Below, piece after piece: positions 11,069 to 22,447 of a DNA stretch of 32,500 nucleotides (positions are counted from its first letter, which is position 1; each line of letters begins with the position of its first letter). The stretch is from Chrysomallon squamiferum (Eukaryota; Mollusca; Gastropoda; Neomphalida; Peltospiridae): assembly GCA_012295275.1 (NCBI GenBank), contig CM022677.1, forward strand, positions 8,500,014 through 8,532,513, in the 5' to 3' direction. The position numbers and the translations under genes are program-made. Below the pieces are notes generated by a model that had not been told where the DNA came from, made no database searches, and saw only the letters and a list, made by a program, of their open reading frames with translations.

Positions 11069-12281
11069 TTCTTTTTTCATTTCACATACAAATACACACA
11101 CACACACATCTAAATATTATCTCAGAATAACATTTCACTCTTTCTCCATACGCATATATAAAGCTATTACGATGTTTTTTGTTTGTGTTTTTACATCTGC
11201 TTCATGTCTCATGCTAAACTTTTTAACAAGCTTCTTTCCTCTATTTTTTTTTAAAAAACACACCCTGTTAAATGTGTTCCATTTTGACAGATGTTCCTGG
11301 TTTTCAACAAAGATCTTTTTCCCCTACATCATCTGCATGAAGTGATCACAGCTGGCAAACTCTGCCAGGAATCTCGCAAGAGAACAGGATCAACTGGCAG
11401 AACATGGTTCTTATATAACTATTTTATGTCTCCATAGCTCCCTGGGACTTTAACACTTTCCTTATATAATAAGTAGTTTTTTTATCTCCTTCAGTTTTAA
11501 GAGGTTTCTGAGAGGGTATTTTTAACACAAGTTAAAACATATTTTCATACATTATATTCTGAGGTGAAAATGAGCTACATCAGATTATAACTTTATAATA
11601 AATATAATACCAATAATAATAAGAAGAACATGAAGAATATTTTTGTTGTTGTTGTGTTGTTATTAAATAACCTATATCAAATTATAATTTTATAGTAAGT
11701 ACAATAATAACAAGAAGAAGATGAAGTAGAATTATTATTTCTATTACAAATTAAATGATTATTAATTATTAGAAAATATTTGAAAATCAAAAATGTTAAT
11801 ATATAAAGTGAAATATAAAATTCCTTCTTCTTTTGTTAATTTTTCTTTTGCCCTATTAACACACACACACCACACACACATACACACACATAAACAAAAT
11901 AATCTCTAAAAATTTCATACATGGTTAAATGGATATAAATTTCAGTTGCTTTAAAGTTGATTGAAAAGAAATAATAATAATAATAATAATCATAATAATA
12001 ATAATAATAATTGCTATATTTATGTTATGTTATGACTGAAAATTGTTACACACACACACACACACACATGCACACATACATACACACACTTTGTTAGCAG
12101 TCTATTAAATTGTCCAGTAAATATAGTTCCTATCTAGTTGTCTTCTTGTATGATTATCATTTAATTTGCCTTTTGTGTTTAAAGCACAGGAAGGTAGTTG
12201 TAATTTTAAAGAGATAACAACTCCTGATTACCTCGTTACCAAAAACAAATTGTTTACATCCTTCCTGTGGTTACTGTGTGT
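10913..12281. other. AT-rich intergenic DNA with CA and AAT tracts
   Basis: CA tracts occur at 11023-11066, 11862-11890 and 12048-12070; (AAT)n at 11971-12010. A GC-richer patch at 11280-11440 has a 48-codon open frame from ATG 11290 that I cannot relate to a family; it could be an old element remnant. Confidence 0.45.
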
Positions 12282-12309
12282 CAGAGAGAGAGAGAGAGAG
12301 AGAGACTGA

Positions 12310-12360
<51 letters not shown>

Positions 12361-12925
12361 TGAAATGTGTGTGTGTGAGCATGAGACTGAATGTGTGTGT
12401 GTGAGCGTGAGAGTGAACGTGTGTGTGTGTGTGAGCGTGAGAGTGAATGTGTATGTGAGTGAATGTGTCTGAGAGTGAATGTGTGTGTGAGCATGAGAGT
12501 AAATGTGGTCTGTGTGTGTGTGTGAGAGACAGACTGAATGTGTGTGTGTGTGTGAGCGTGAGAGTGAATGTGTGTGTGTGTGTGAGAGTGAATGTGTGTG
12601 AGCATGAGAGTAAATGTGTGTGTGTGTGTGTGAGAGTGAATGTGTGTGTGTGTGTGTGAGAGTGAGAGTGAATGTGTGTGAGCGTGAGAGTGAATGTCTG
12701 TGTGTGTGAGAGTGAATGTGTGTGAGCATGAGAGTAAATGTGTGTGTGTGTGAGAGTGAATGTGTGTGTGTGTGTGTGAGAGACAGACTGAATGTGTGTG
12801 TGAATGTGCATGAGAGTGAATGTGTGTGTGTGAGAGTGAGAGTGAATGTGTGTGTTGTCGTGTGTGAGTGAGAGTGAATATGTGAGTGTGTGTGAGTGTG
12901 TGTGTGTGTGTGAGAGAGACAGATA
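12282..12925. repeat. 640-bp compound GAGA/TGTG minisatellite
   Basis: Starts with (GA)n, then (TG)n (about 12311-12354), then many variable units of the form GTGAGAGTGAATGTGTGTG with insertions such as GAGCGTGA, GAGCATGAGAGTAAA and GAGACAGACTGAA. His/Thr/Ser-rich minus-strand and Val/Cys-rich plus-strand frames are products of the repeat. Confidence 0.9.
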
Positions 12926-13179
12926 AGTGTGTATTTTTTGAGGGAGGCGGTGCATGTGTGTGATGGTATTTATTATCTTTTTAATATAATTTTTATATTA
13001 ATGGGGTTTTTTATAAGCATTATGCTTATATCATAAAAAGTAGTTAGCTTAATTTGAATGTGTTAGACTGTAATATTAGGCACAAATTATCTATTTCCTG
13101 CATGTACCTAAATCAACGATATTCTGATTATTCATAAATTACCCATTTCTCTCTCTATAATCTATCTGTTTCTATATAT

Positions 13180-13217
13180 ATATACATACACACACACACA
13201 CACACAAAATGTGTGAA

Positions 13218-13260
<43 letters not shown>

Positions 13261-13310
13261 CAGAGAGAGACACACACACACACAAACCATATATAGATAT
13301 ATATATATAC
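13180..13310. repeat. Compound CA / TG / GA / CA / TA microsatellite
   Basis: (TA)n, (CA)n, then (TG)n at 13223-13258, (GA)n and (CA)n again, then (TA)n. The CA and TG blocks are complementary and could fold back. Confidence 0.8.
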
Positions 13311-13753
13311 ACACACTAAAACAGTGGACTTGTATTAATATTATTATTATTATTTTACAAAACTAATAATTGTTAATAAATTCTTTAAAAAGTTTTTATA
13401 CACAAAAGCAAAACATGGAATGTCACTGAAACCAGCGTTATGTGAAAAATGTACTGTGAAGTTATTTTAGAATCAGCAACAAGAAAATATGTCAGTTTCT
13501 CAATAGCAGTCAACTGTATTGCCCCTGTGGTAGTTTAACTTATTGTTTTTTATTTGTTTAGGTTTATTACCAACTATGCCTGACATTGTTTTGAAATAAA
13601 ATTCAATCACTGAAGTGTAGCTATCTCAGTTAAACTGATACGTGTCTCTGTGTGATTGATTACTGAAGTTATATTATATTGATCTGAACTGTCATAACAT
13701 GAATAACATATAATCAGATATATGTGTAGGTATATGTGTTGTATGTGTGAGTA

Positions 13754-13755
<2 letters not shown>

Positions 13756-13790
<35 letters not shown>

Positions 13791-13856
13791 CGTGTTTATC
13801 TGTGTATCAATGTATTTCTCTCTCAATGTATGAGTATTGGTGTGTTGTGTGTATTT

Positions 13857-13898
<42 letters not shown>

Positions 13899-13908
13899 CT
13901 CTCTCTCA
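13756..13908. repeat. (TG)n and (CT)n microsatellites
   Basis: (TG)n at 13756-13788 and (CT)n at 13860-13894. Confidence 0.9.
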
Positions 13909-14639
13909 GTGAGTGTACATAAAAAAAATTAATGAATTTATTAAAAATTAATAGTTTTGTAATCTAATAATAATATCTGTATTTTTTCTCTATCTCTCTC
14001 TGAATATATGAACTACTGTAGTATATACTGTTGTTGTTTTGTTTTTGTTTTTTTAATATATTTGTTAATTATATATATTAATTTAAATAACAGGACATTA
14101 ATAATTATTTTGAAATCAAATATGTCAGTTATATATTTCTAGATTTATTAACTTTTCTAAAAAAAGTTATGAAGACCATAACACTTCACAATGTAATAAG
14201 AATAGTCGTAGATCTTATTTGTAACTAGCTGCCCCAAACAACTTTAAGATTATAAATTATAATAAACATAAACATTAACACATAAAGATATAATACATTA
14301 AAAAGTATTGTGAAATTAATTTTTTAAAGATATCAATTTAATTTATAAGCTATTGCAGAATAATAAAGTAATGAAAACTGACAATAAAATACATCTATAT
14401 AAAATAAGTTAAGATATAAACAAACCCAAAGAGGGCCTCACCATTGTTTGATCACCAAAGCAAACGATAATGATTTTTATGGATTATAACACATTACTCA
14501 GCAAACCTGTTTCACCAGTAAAATCCTTATATCCATTACAGTGACAAATGTTGCTTAAGTCATCAGTAGATCCGCTGTACTTAAATGAAACACATTTATT
14601 CTACACTCGTCTATATATCAAACAGAACCAGAATTATAA

Positions 14640-15000
14640 CATCAAAGAAAACCGCCTGGCACCGAAATTGTACGGTACCACTAGATAGGTCTAAATAATT
14701 ATTATAACAAAACATTTATATTTAAAACCAATAAATTATATGAAAATTAATTTAAAAAATTAAATGTTGTAGGTAATTATTATATTTACCATGGCTGATC
14801 ATAACAAATCATCGCAAATGTTAATATATCCCTATCCATTTGATACGAGCGAAACACACTCAGCCGCTTACTCAAATTTGCATACAGTATATTCTTTAAG
14901 CTAAGCCCAATGACGGCCATTATTGTCGGATTCTAGCGCACCGGGATATAGCGCTTACAGAAAATGAAGATTAAAAATGATACCGTTTATTCAGTAAGTC
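14640..15000. promoter_or_regulatory. Second CpG-rich segment, possible promoter or enhancer
   Basis: A cluster of CpGs (including ACCGAAATTGTACGGTACC, GATACGAGCGAAAC, GACGGCCATTATTGTCGG and AGCGCACCGGGATATAGCGC) in CpG-poor DNA. No reading frame is attached. It could be an alternative or divergent promoter, or simply unmethylated DNA. Orientation is unknown. Confidence 0.3.
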
Positions 15001-15105
15001 ATAATTTTTAACAAACATCTTCTAAAATACATAAATTTAAAAATTAATTATATCTATCCTCAATTATCTCGTTTGATGTGTGTGTGTTTCTATGTGCGTG
15101 TGCAT

Positions 15106-15122
15106 GAATGTATATGAGAGAG

Positions 15123-15170
<48 letters not shown>

Positions 15171-15205
15171 TGTATATGAGAGAGCTTATATATATATATA
15201 TATAG
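15106..15205 (+). repeat. (TA)n with duplicated flank
   Basis: GAATGTATATGAGAGAGCTT occurs before a ~45-bp (TA)n tract and again after it, followed by a second, shorter (TA)n. The unit is a flank plus its microsatellite. Confidence 0.75.
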
Positions 15206-15514
15206 TATTATTTTATTCTGCCTAAGTGTAAAATTAGCACTGTTACTAATGCAGTTTGTTTGTTTCCCATTTATTTACTCATTATATGCACATTATAAAT
15301 TTTAATATCTTCAGACATATTCAAAATCAGATTTTCTAATCTAAAAATTATTTCAAAACAGATTATAATAAAAAAAAAAAATCTTATAAATATATTTAAA
15401 GTTAATCAATGAAAAAAATAATGTAATTGCAGAAGAAACAATGTCGATGACGACGACGATGATAATTTGTAACAAAAATTTAATTTTAATAAATAAATAA
15501 ATAACTATGATGAC

Positions 15515-15596
15515 GACAAAACAACTAAGCTGGTAGCTTTGGTTCACTTTGTTTTGAAAAGCTCGTTCTATAGTTTTGCTTATAATCCCTTATCAG
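15515..15596 (+). repeat. ~80-bp dispersed repeat, copy 1
   Basis: GACAAAACAACTAAGCTGGT onward to CCCTTATCAGG. It resembles 17270-17346 (about three quarters identical, one 4-base gap). It may belong to a SINE or other dispersed family; I do not recognise it. Confidence 0.55.
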
Positions 15597-15763
15597 GAAA
15601 CAAATTTTAATATATTGTAGATCATGGGAAACTCAGTCATAACAAAAAAGAACAGAAAAGAAATAATAATTAATAAATACTGGAGAAAAAGAAAAAGAAT
15701 GTATTTATAATACAAAATTAAAAAAACGAAATCATAGGCCTACATACTGTAATTTGAGACAAA

Positions 15764-15768
<5 letters not shown>

Positions 15769-15806
<38 letters not shown>
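15769..15806. repeat. (AAT)n microsatellite
   Basis: About twelve AAT units. The opposite-phase (ATT)n lies at 15953-15997, so the two tracts are complementary. Confidence 0.9.
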
Positions 15807-15809
<3 letters not shown>

Positions 15810-15951
15810 GTTTCTAATATATTAAAACACTAAGAATAATTTTAATTAATATCCTAAATGAAATATGTACTAATTATTTTCTTATATAGACCGATGTTTT
15901 GGGGGGGTTACATTTTAATTTCCTAATTTGCTTTATTATTTTTTTATTGTC

Positions 15952-15996
<45 letters not shown>

Positions 15997-16099
15997 TAAT
16001 ATGTTAAAATGTTTAATTAACTTGGCAGTATTTTATTAATACACCAATGGTATTTGCTTTCTAATTATATTCCATATTCATGAATGGTCATTTGACCTA

Positions 16100-16340
16100 T
16101 GTATTCATCCGCAGCTTAAAGGTGCCGCCATTTTGCAGAAATTTTGCTACCCCCCTCTACTGCATATTGCAATGAAAACAAACGCACATGTCAGAACTAG
16201 CCGGTAAGCAATCAAGCAGTTAGCGATATCGCGAATGAATGTTAGTGGTTCGAACGGTTCTGTTGTATAGTCGATCTCTGTTGTTTAAATTATTTGTATG
16301 ATAACTACAGTTTCCTCGTGTTTTGTTGTATCTTTCTCCA
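16100..16340 (+). promoter_or_regulatory. CpG-rich segment, candidate HMG20A promoter and non-coding first exon
   Basis: About eleven CpG dinucleotides fall within roughly 230 bases, against almost none in neighbouring DNA. It contains GCCGCCATTTTG (16124-16135), matching the YY1 core CCGCCATNTT often found near start sites, and GAACTAGCCG/GTAAGC, a strong donor at 16203. The first coding exon has an acceptor just upstream of its ATG, so a non-coding exon is needed, and this is the best candidate. It would imply a first intron of about 1.6 kb. Not proven. Confidence 0.5.
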
Positions 16341-16711
16341 TAGTCTCGTTTTATGTTCGTTATGAGAATTGGAAGTTACTATAACTTAAAATTAAACACG
16401 ATTGATTAATATAAATAAAAAGTATAAGAATTATCGTGTTGTAAACAAAAGTTATATTTTTAACGTTAACATTGCAGTTATCTTTCTTATTCATCGTTCT
16501 TGAAATATTTTGTGAATAAACAACTATTAATGGATAAATTAGCAGTTTCAACAAAAGCGCTACCATAAATGTAACATTTTGGGTAACCTCCCTTTAAACG
16601 TAATTTTAAATGTAAAAAAAAAAAGAAACAAAATAAATACTACTACTAATAATAAAAACCAAAAACACCCGATAAAACAACAAACAAGGTCCACAAAACG
16701 AAATAAATTTC

Positions 16712-16742
<31 letters not shown>

Positions 16743-17815
16743 AATAAATGAAAAAAATGTAAATGTAATGTTTCAAAAAAAAATAGTGAAGATATTTTAC
16801 CTATAAAATATAACAGAATAATGTAAATAAAATTTAATAAATTACTGAAATGTATACTTGTACATACTAACCAAACGGCTAAAAACAACTTGTTCAGTTC
16901 ACAATAGAAGAGACAAGTTCTGAAAATTTAATATCATATTTATACATAATAAAATTTCCATAATTAACAAATCAGTACAAGTTGATAGAAATTAAATATT
17001 TTATCAACGTTCAAATTAGTATGCTTGTGTAATAGACATAAAGTGATGTATGATACTGAGAGAGTGTTACTGTCCCGACAGTCTGCAAAGGAAGTTTGTA
17101 AATGTATTGTGATTCTGATATTTTGAGAATTTTAATGATTTTGTATATGTTGTATTAGAAATAAAATTTGAATAAACAAATGCATAGATATATAAATATA
17201 TAAATAAATAAATATATAAATAAATTATTAAAAATAAATATGTGGGCACTGTATACTGTACCATATTCAGACAAAACAAGCTGGTAGCATTGGTTCATCT
17301 TACTGAATAAGCTAGTTTTATAGCTTTGCTAGTAACCCCTTATTAGCAACCTCTGCAGTATGTTAGTATTACAGTCTTGAAGTTTTATAAAATAAAAGAG
17401 TATGTTTTATTAAGCTTATGTAATTGAAATAGCAAAACTGATTTATTACAGTTTCTTTTATTATGTAATAATATCACTTAATAAATGTTTGGAAATATAT
17501 TTTTCTCTCACTTTATCCTTTTTTCTGTCTTTCTATCTAGCTATCTCAGTATCTGACACTTTCTTTATTGCTGTCCCTTTTGTCTCTCTTTCTGTCTCTC
17601 TCTCTTACATTTTGCCATTCTGTAACACTGTCTCCCTCATTCTTTCTACTCGATAATCTGTTTCTCTCCAAATGAATCAGTGTCTATGTTCTGAAATGTA
17701 TTCATTTTCTATAAAAGTATCCAGTAACTCAGTCTTTATATGTAATGTGTTCAGCCAGAACATACTTTTTATATTTGTTTTATCACATGCATTTTTTTTT
17801 TTTTTTTTTTTTCAG
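16341..17815. other. AT-rich stretch, likely first intron of HMG20A
   Basis: No coding potential beyond chance frames. It holds (AAT)n at 16712-16734, AAAT runs, one copy of an ~80-bp dispersed repeat (17270-17346) and a TC-rich block (17500-17660). It ends in the T tract and acceptor at 17794-17815. Confidence 0.4.
17270..17346 (+). repeat. ~80-bp dispersed repeat, copy 2
   Basis: GACAAAACAAGCTGGTAGCA onward to CCCCTTATTAGC, diverged from 15515-15596. Both copies follow an AAATAAATAA tract. Confidence 0.55.
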
Positions 17816-17843
17816 TGGCTGTTGACAATTTTTTGTGTAGTGT

Positions 17844-17968
17844 ATGATGGATCTGGGTCCAAACGCCAGTATTAACATGTTATCCAATATGTCGGGACTG
17901 AAAGTGAATTTTGAGAGCTACGATGATGATGTCTCTAAGGAAAGCAATGACCTTACCGTTGATGCAGG
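17844..17968 (+). CDS. HMG20A: HMG20A coding exon 1 (start codon)
   Basis: Encodes residues 1-41 plus two bases. The exon probably begins at 17816, after a long T tract and the acceptor TTCAG, so 28 bases of 5' UTR precede the ATG. A TAG at 17838-17840 is in frame, which excludes an upstream start in this exon. Two ATGs are adjacent (17844 and 17847). The donor is GG/GTAATA. Confidence 0.85.
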
Positions 17969-18902
17969 GTAATAAAGCATTATGGTCAAAAAAAAAACAA
18001 AAAAAACTTACTGAAATAATGGTTAACAAATGACAGGCCTAAAGATAATGTAATTTAAGAAAATAAAAAACTGAATAGAAATAAAATTTCAAAATCATTA
18101 AAGCTTATAAGGACATGCGATGCAAATAACATCTGTAATAATTTGTTTGCATGATTATAACACCTGTAAATATAATTGTATTGCAATGCAGAAAGTAAAG
18201 AAATTATTTGTTGTTTTTTTCTTTCTAGTTTTGCAGGTGGTGATGGTAATTTTATCTCAGGAGGACAGAAAGATATGACAAGCTGTTTGACAGAGATTAA
18301 TCCAGGTGTGTGTGTGTGTGTGAGGTTTTAGTAAATAAAAGAGCAGATGTTGAAAGTTATTACAGGTTTACACATACAAGATCAAATCCTAGCTGAGGAT
18401 TTGCTTTTCATCAACTGATTATTTAATTGAAATGATGTTTTTTTTCTTTAGTGATTTGAAATCTGGATGTGTTGGTGTGTGTCTGTGTGTGTGTCTATGT
18501 AACTATTATCTATTTCAGTTCATTTTTTTCTTAGTTTATATACTTTATTTAACAACAGTTTTATGAATTACATAAGCACTAGTTATTTTTAAACTAATTA
18601 CAGAATGTTTGCATCTTATTGTCTCCAAAGTAAATATGTAAATAAGTAAATGTTTTGTGTTAAGACTAGCTTTTATTATCTTTGTATGTAAAGACACGCA
18701 CACACACACAAACACATTCATATACAACATTCATATACATATTTATACCATATAAAACATGACAATAATATTCTGTCATTTCAGTTTCACTCCAAGGAAA
18801 TTCTGGAGATATGCAAGATTCTGCAGAGGCAAGTTCTTAATGTTTTAATGATGTATATTTGATTGATGTTTGTGTGTGTGTGTATGCACGTCTCCATATT
18901 TT

Positions 18903-18943
<41 letters not shown>

Positions 18944-21900
18944 TGTGCTTTTTCTCTTTGAAAGCTTAAAAGGCTTAAACAGCTTAAAAATTATTTTTAA
19001 AATTATTTTGAAAGTCTTTTTAATCTGAAAACAATTATGTAGTTGTGAAGCAAGTTTTGTGGCTTACAAAGGGTAAAATTGTTTTTATTTTAAAATCTTT
19101 TTAAACTGAAAGAAACTTTTACTTTTAATTATTTAATTTTTTTTGTGGTTTCTTTATCAGACAAAGAGAAAAGGTGGCTGGCCAAAGGGTAAGAAGAGAA
19201 AAAAGAGCATGAAGGACGTGAACGCCCCGAAACAGCCACTGACAGGCTACGTCCGCTTTGTCAATGAGCGAAGACAGGCTCTGAGACAGGAAAATCCAAA
19301 TCTCATCTTCTCTGAGATTACAAAGATGCTGGGAGCTGAGTGGTCAAAACTACCCCCACAGGAAAAACAGGTTCAGTATTGCTTTATTATTATTAATGTT
19401 TACTATTTATTATTTTTGATTTATTTTAAAAAATGTATTGATTTATTGTTATGTATTATTATTTTTTATTTATTATTGATTTCTTGTTATTTATTCTTTA
19501 TTACTTTTTAATTTGCTATACATATTTAAAATTTTATGCTGTTATTTTTGAACTTATTTAATCATTTAAATAAGATACGATTTTGTATTTTTTAACTTAC
19601 TATAGTAATTTCAAAGGTTTTTCTTGTTTTAGTTTTATTATTATAATTTCTTTTTACTTATGGTCAGTGTTAGTATATTTTTTATTTTTACCATACTTGT
19701 TTGCAATTTTTATTTTATTTATTATTATTACTTTTCTCCTTTTTTTAGCTTTCTGTAGTTATTTCAATAAATACATGATTTTTATTTTATTATTAATTTT
19801 AATTTTTTATTGTATTTCATTAAATATATGATTTTTAGTTGCTTATTATTATTATTGTTTTAATTTACTGTAGTATAGATTTTTTCAATTTAATAATGTG
19901 ATTTCATAACACATTTAATGATTTTACACAAATTTTATTCTGTTTTAACAAAGATTTCTGAATTGACCTGACAAAGATATTAATCTCTTTCTTAAACACT
20001 AATTAAAAAAAAAAAATGTACACCTACTGGATCACATATTTGTGAAATAATTATTATAATTATTATAATTGTCACAGAGGTTTCCTAAAAACAATCAAAT
20101 ACTAATCTTTTTATTTTTTTATTTTTTGTAATTTATTTTCTCTTCTTTTTTTACACACACATACACACACCATATCATATCCTTACTGACATAGCTATAG
20201 TAGTACATTTTGTACTTTATTTTAATAAACATTCTGTTTGTTTTTATTTTCTCTGTTATTTTTTTTAACTCATACCAGATCAAAGACAATGCTGGCAAAA
20301 ATATATAGCATATTAAGCATTTTGTTTTTTACTTTTTCTAATTTATTTTTATAAACATTCTGGGCTTTTTTTTTTTTTTTTTTTTTTTTGTCTGTTTGTT
20401 TGTTTTGGGTTTTTTGTTGTTGTTGTTTTTTTAATATATATTTATTTAAATAACTAATAAATTATTATAATTGTTTAAACAGAGGTTCCTCGATGAGGCT
20501 GACAAAGATAAAGAACGGTACTTGAAGGAAATTGAGGCGTATCAGAAAACTGAGTCTTACAGAACTTTCAAACTGATGCAAGAGAAAAAGATGAAAGGTT
20601 TGTATAAATTCTTTACTGAAGACTATCAGCGTGATTGTGACATACTCCTCATATTAACTGTAGCTTAGTTGTCACAACAGCACAGTGGGTTCAACCTAGT
20701 TGTAAAAATAGAATGGCTGGTGAAATCATGGTCAAGCAGCTTTGTTATTACTGAAGGCTAATTATTCTCAACTGCTTGGCTATTTTTATAAATTTAGAAT
20801 CACATTTCCAACTTCTGTAATAAAGAGTTTAAAACCAACAATAAATGTTTTTAGACATACAATAAAGCAGATGACAATCAAAAAAAAAATGAAAAAAAAA
20901 ATGAAGGCTTTACTTAAAGATATCAATAAGGAGGATAGCTGTGTGTGTGTGTGGTTGTGGTTGTGTAAGATCACAAGGTGCACATATGGTTTCTGCCAGT
21001 GGAACATTATTGTGAGTTCACCACGAAACAAAAGTAAAGAAAATAGAATGAAAATCACCAACATCATGACTTTCGGTAGATTGAAAATGAATTTTATGTT
21101 TATTAAAAGAAAAAAAAGGAAGAAAAAAAGAAGTCACCATAGAAATATAAAAAAAATCATGGTGTAATTTTGATTTTTCAAAGTAGTTTAGTTTTGTTAC
21201 AGGAGATGTTGAGGATAATGAAACTGTGGGATTGAATGGCTCACCTTTAGACGTAAGTTTAATTCTTATGTAGACAGTTAAATAAATATTTTAGATGCAT
21301 TTCATAAATACTTGGTAAGAAAAAACTAAAAACAAATACATAAAACCTTATTTTATCAGTCATACTACTGTTAACTTTAGAATTTATTTAAAATAAATTC
21401 TACAGTTGTAATTCAATAGTGTTAACCTTAGGTTTTGATATGAATTTAAATTGTCTTCATCTTGAGCATAATTTATGTAGAAACATTCAGAAGACCATTT
21501 ATTATATTTTCATTAGTTTTATTTCGTGTTGTTCTTTTTTAAGATAAATGCTGAAGAAGAAGAATCAGGAACATTTGATATTCCCATCTTCACTGAAGAC
21601 TTTCTCGATCACAATAAAGGTATTTTTATCTTCTTGCAACCACTGTTATTAGTGATTGGTTATCAGAATAACCCACTGAAAGTTGTAAGGCCCACCAAAC
21701 CTGCCAGCATTCTATTAGCAGTCCTTACAAAGTCTTAGCACATACTCATAGCAGACAAAACTTTTGAGACACCATAATCGCTAACCTACTCACAATGCAT
21801 TTAGGCAAATCTTGCTGAATAACAATTCCATACTTAGACATCATATGTTTACAGCTTGTGTTTTGGTGTATTGAATCTTCTTAATGTGAATTTTTGAAGC

Positions 21901-22403
21901 TGGGACAGAATTTTAGGACAGGTGAAGAAAAATATTATCAATTTTGAGTGAACTTGTTACAGAGAGTGACAACAGTGCTGGGAAAGATTTTCATGGATGA
22001 AGTGATGCAGGGTCTCGCAGTGTATATAGACTTCAGAATTATCTGTTGACTTATAGTCTTTTTAACTGTCTTTAAATGAACTTGTAATTGTAGGTCCTAT
22101 AAGCTAATCAGTGGTGCAGCATTATCAAATGTTTTCAGTCAGTAACAGCTTGTTCTAAAATCTGTTCAGTGCTTGCTTTTTTTTAAATTTCATCTATGCA
22201 TGATCAATCTTGGGGGATCCAGCATGTTAATATTTCGTCTCCAATTTTGTTTAAAGGGTATATATATATTTATTCGATTTGAGGATATATCATATATATA
22301 AAGAATATGCTTATTTTAGCTTTGAGGGTATATTTAAAAGATGTATATATTTGATTTGAGTGTATATATATATATGAAGGACGTACATATTTTTGATTTG
22401 AGG

Positions 22404-22447
<44 letters not shown>

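Larger units (their letters stand above)
12926..14639. other. AT-rich intergenic DNA
   Basis: Apart from the microsatellites listed separately, no coding or structural signal is visible. Confidence 0.5.

Noticed and set aside
11290-11436. 48-codon open frame in a GC-richer patch
   Set aside because: Too short, with no family match; kept only as a note in the regional entry.
12228-12955. Long His/Thr/Ser-rich frames on the minus strand, up to 224 codons
   Set aside because: They lie wholly in a TG/GA minisatellite; all three minus frames stay open because the repeat lacks stops.
20742-21167. 141-codon plus-strand frame within HMG20A intron 5
   Set aside because: It is Lys/Ile/Met-rich and low-complexity, has no motif, and sits between well-supported exons; a chance frame in A-rich DNA.
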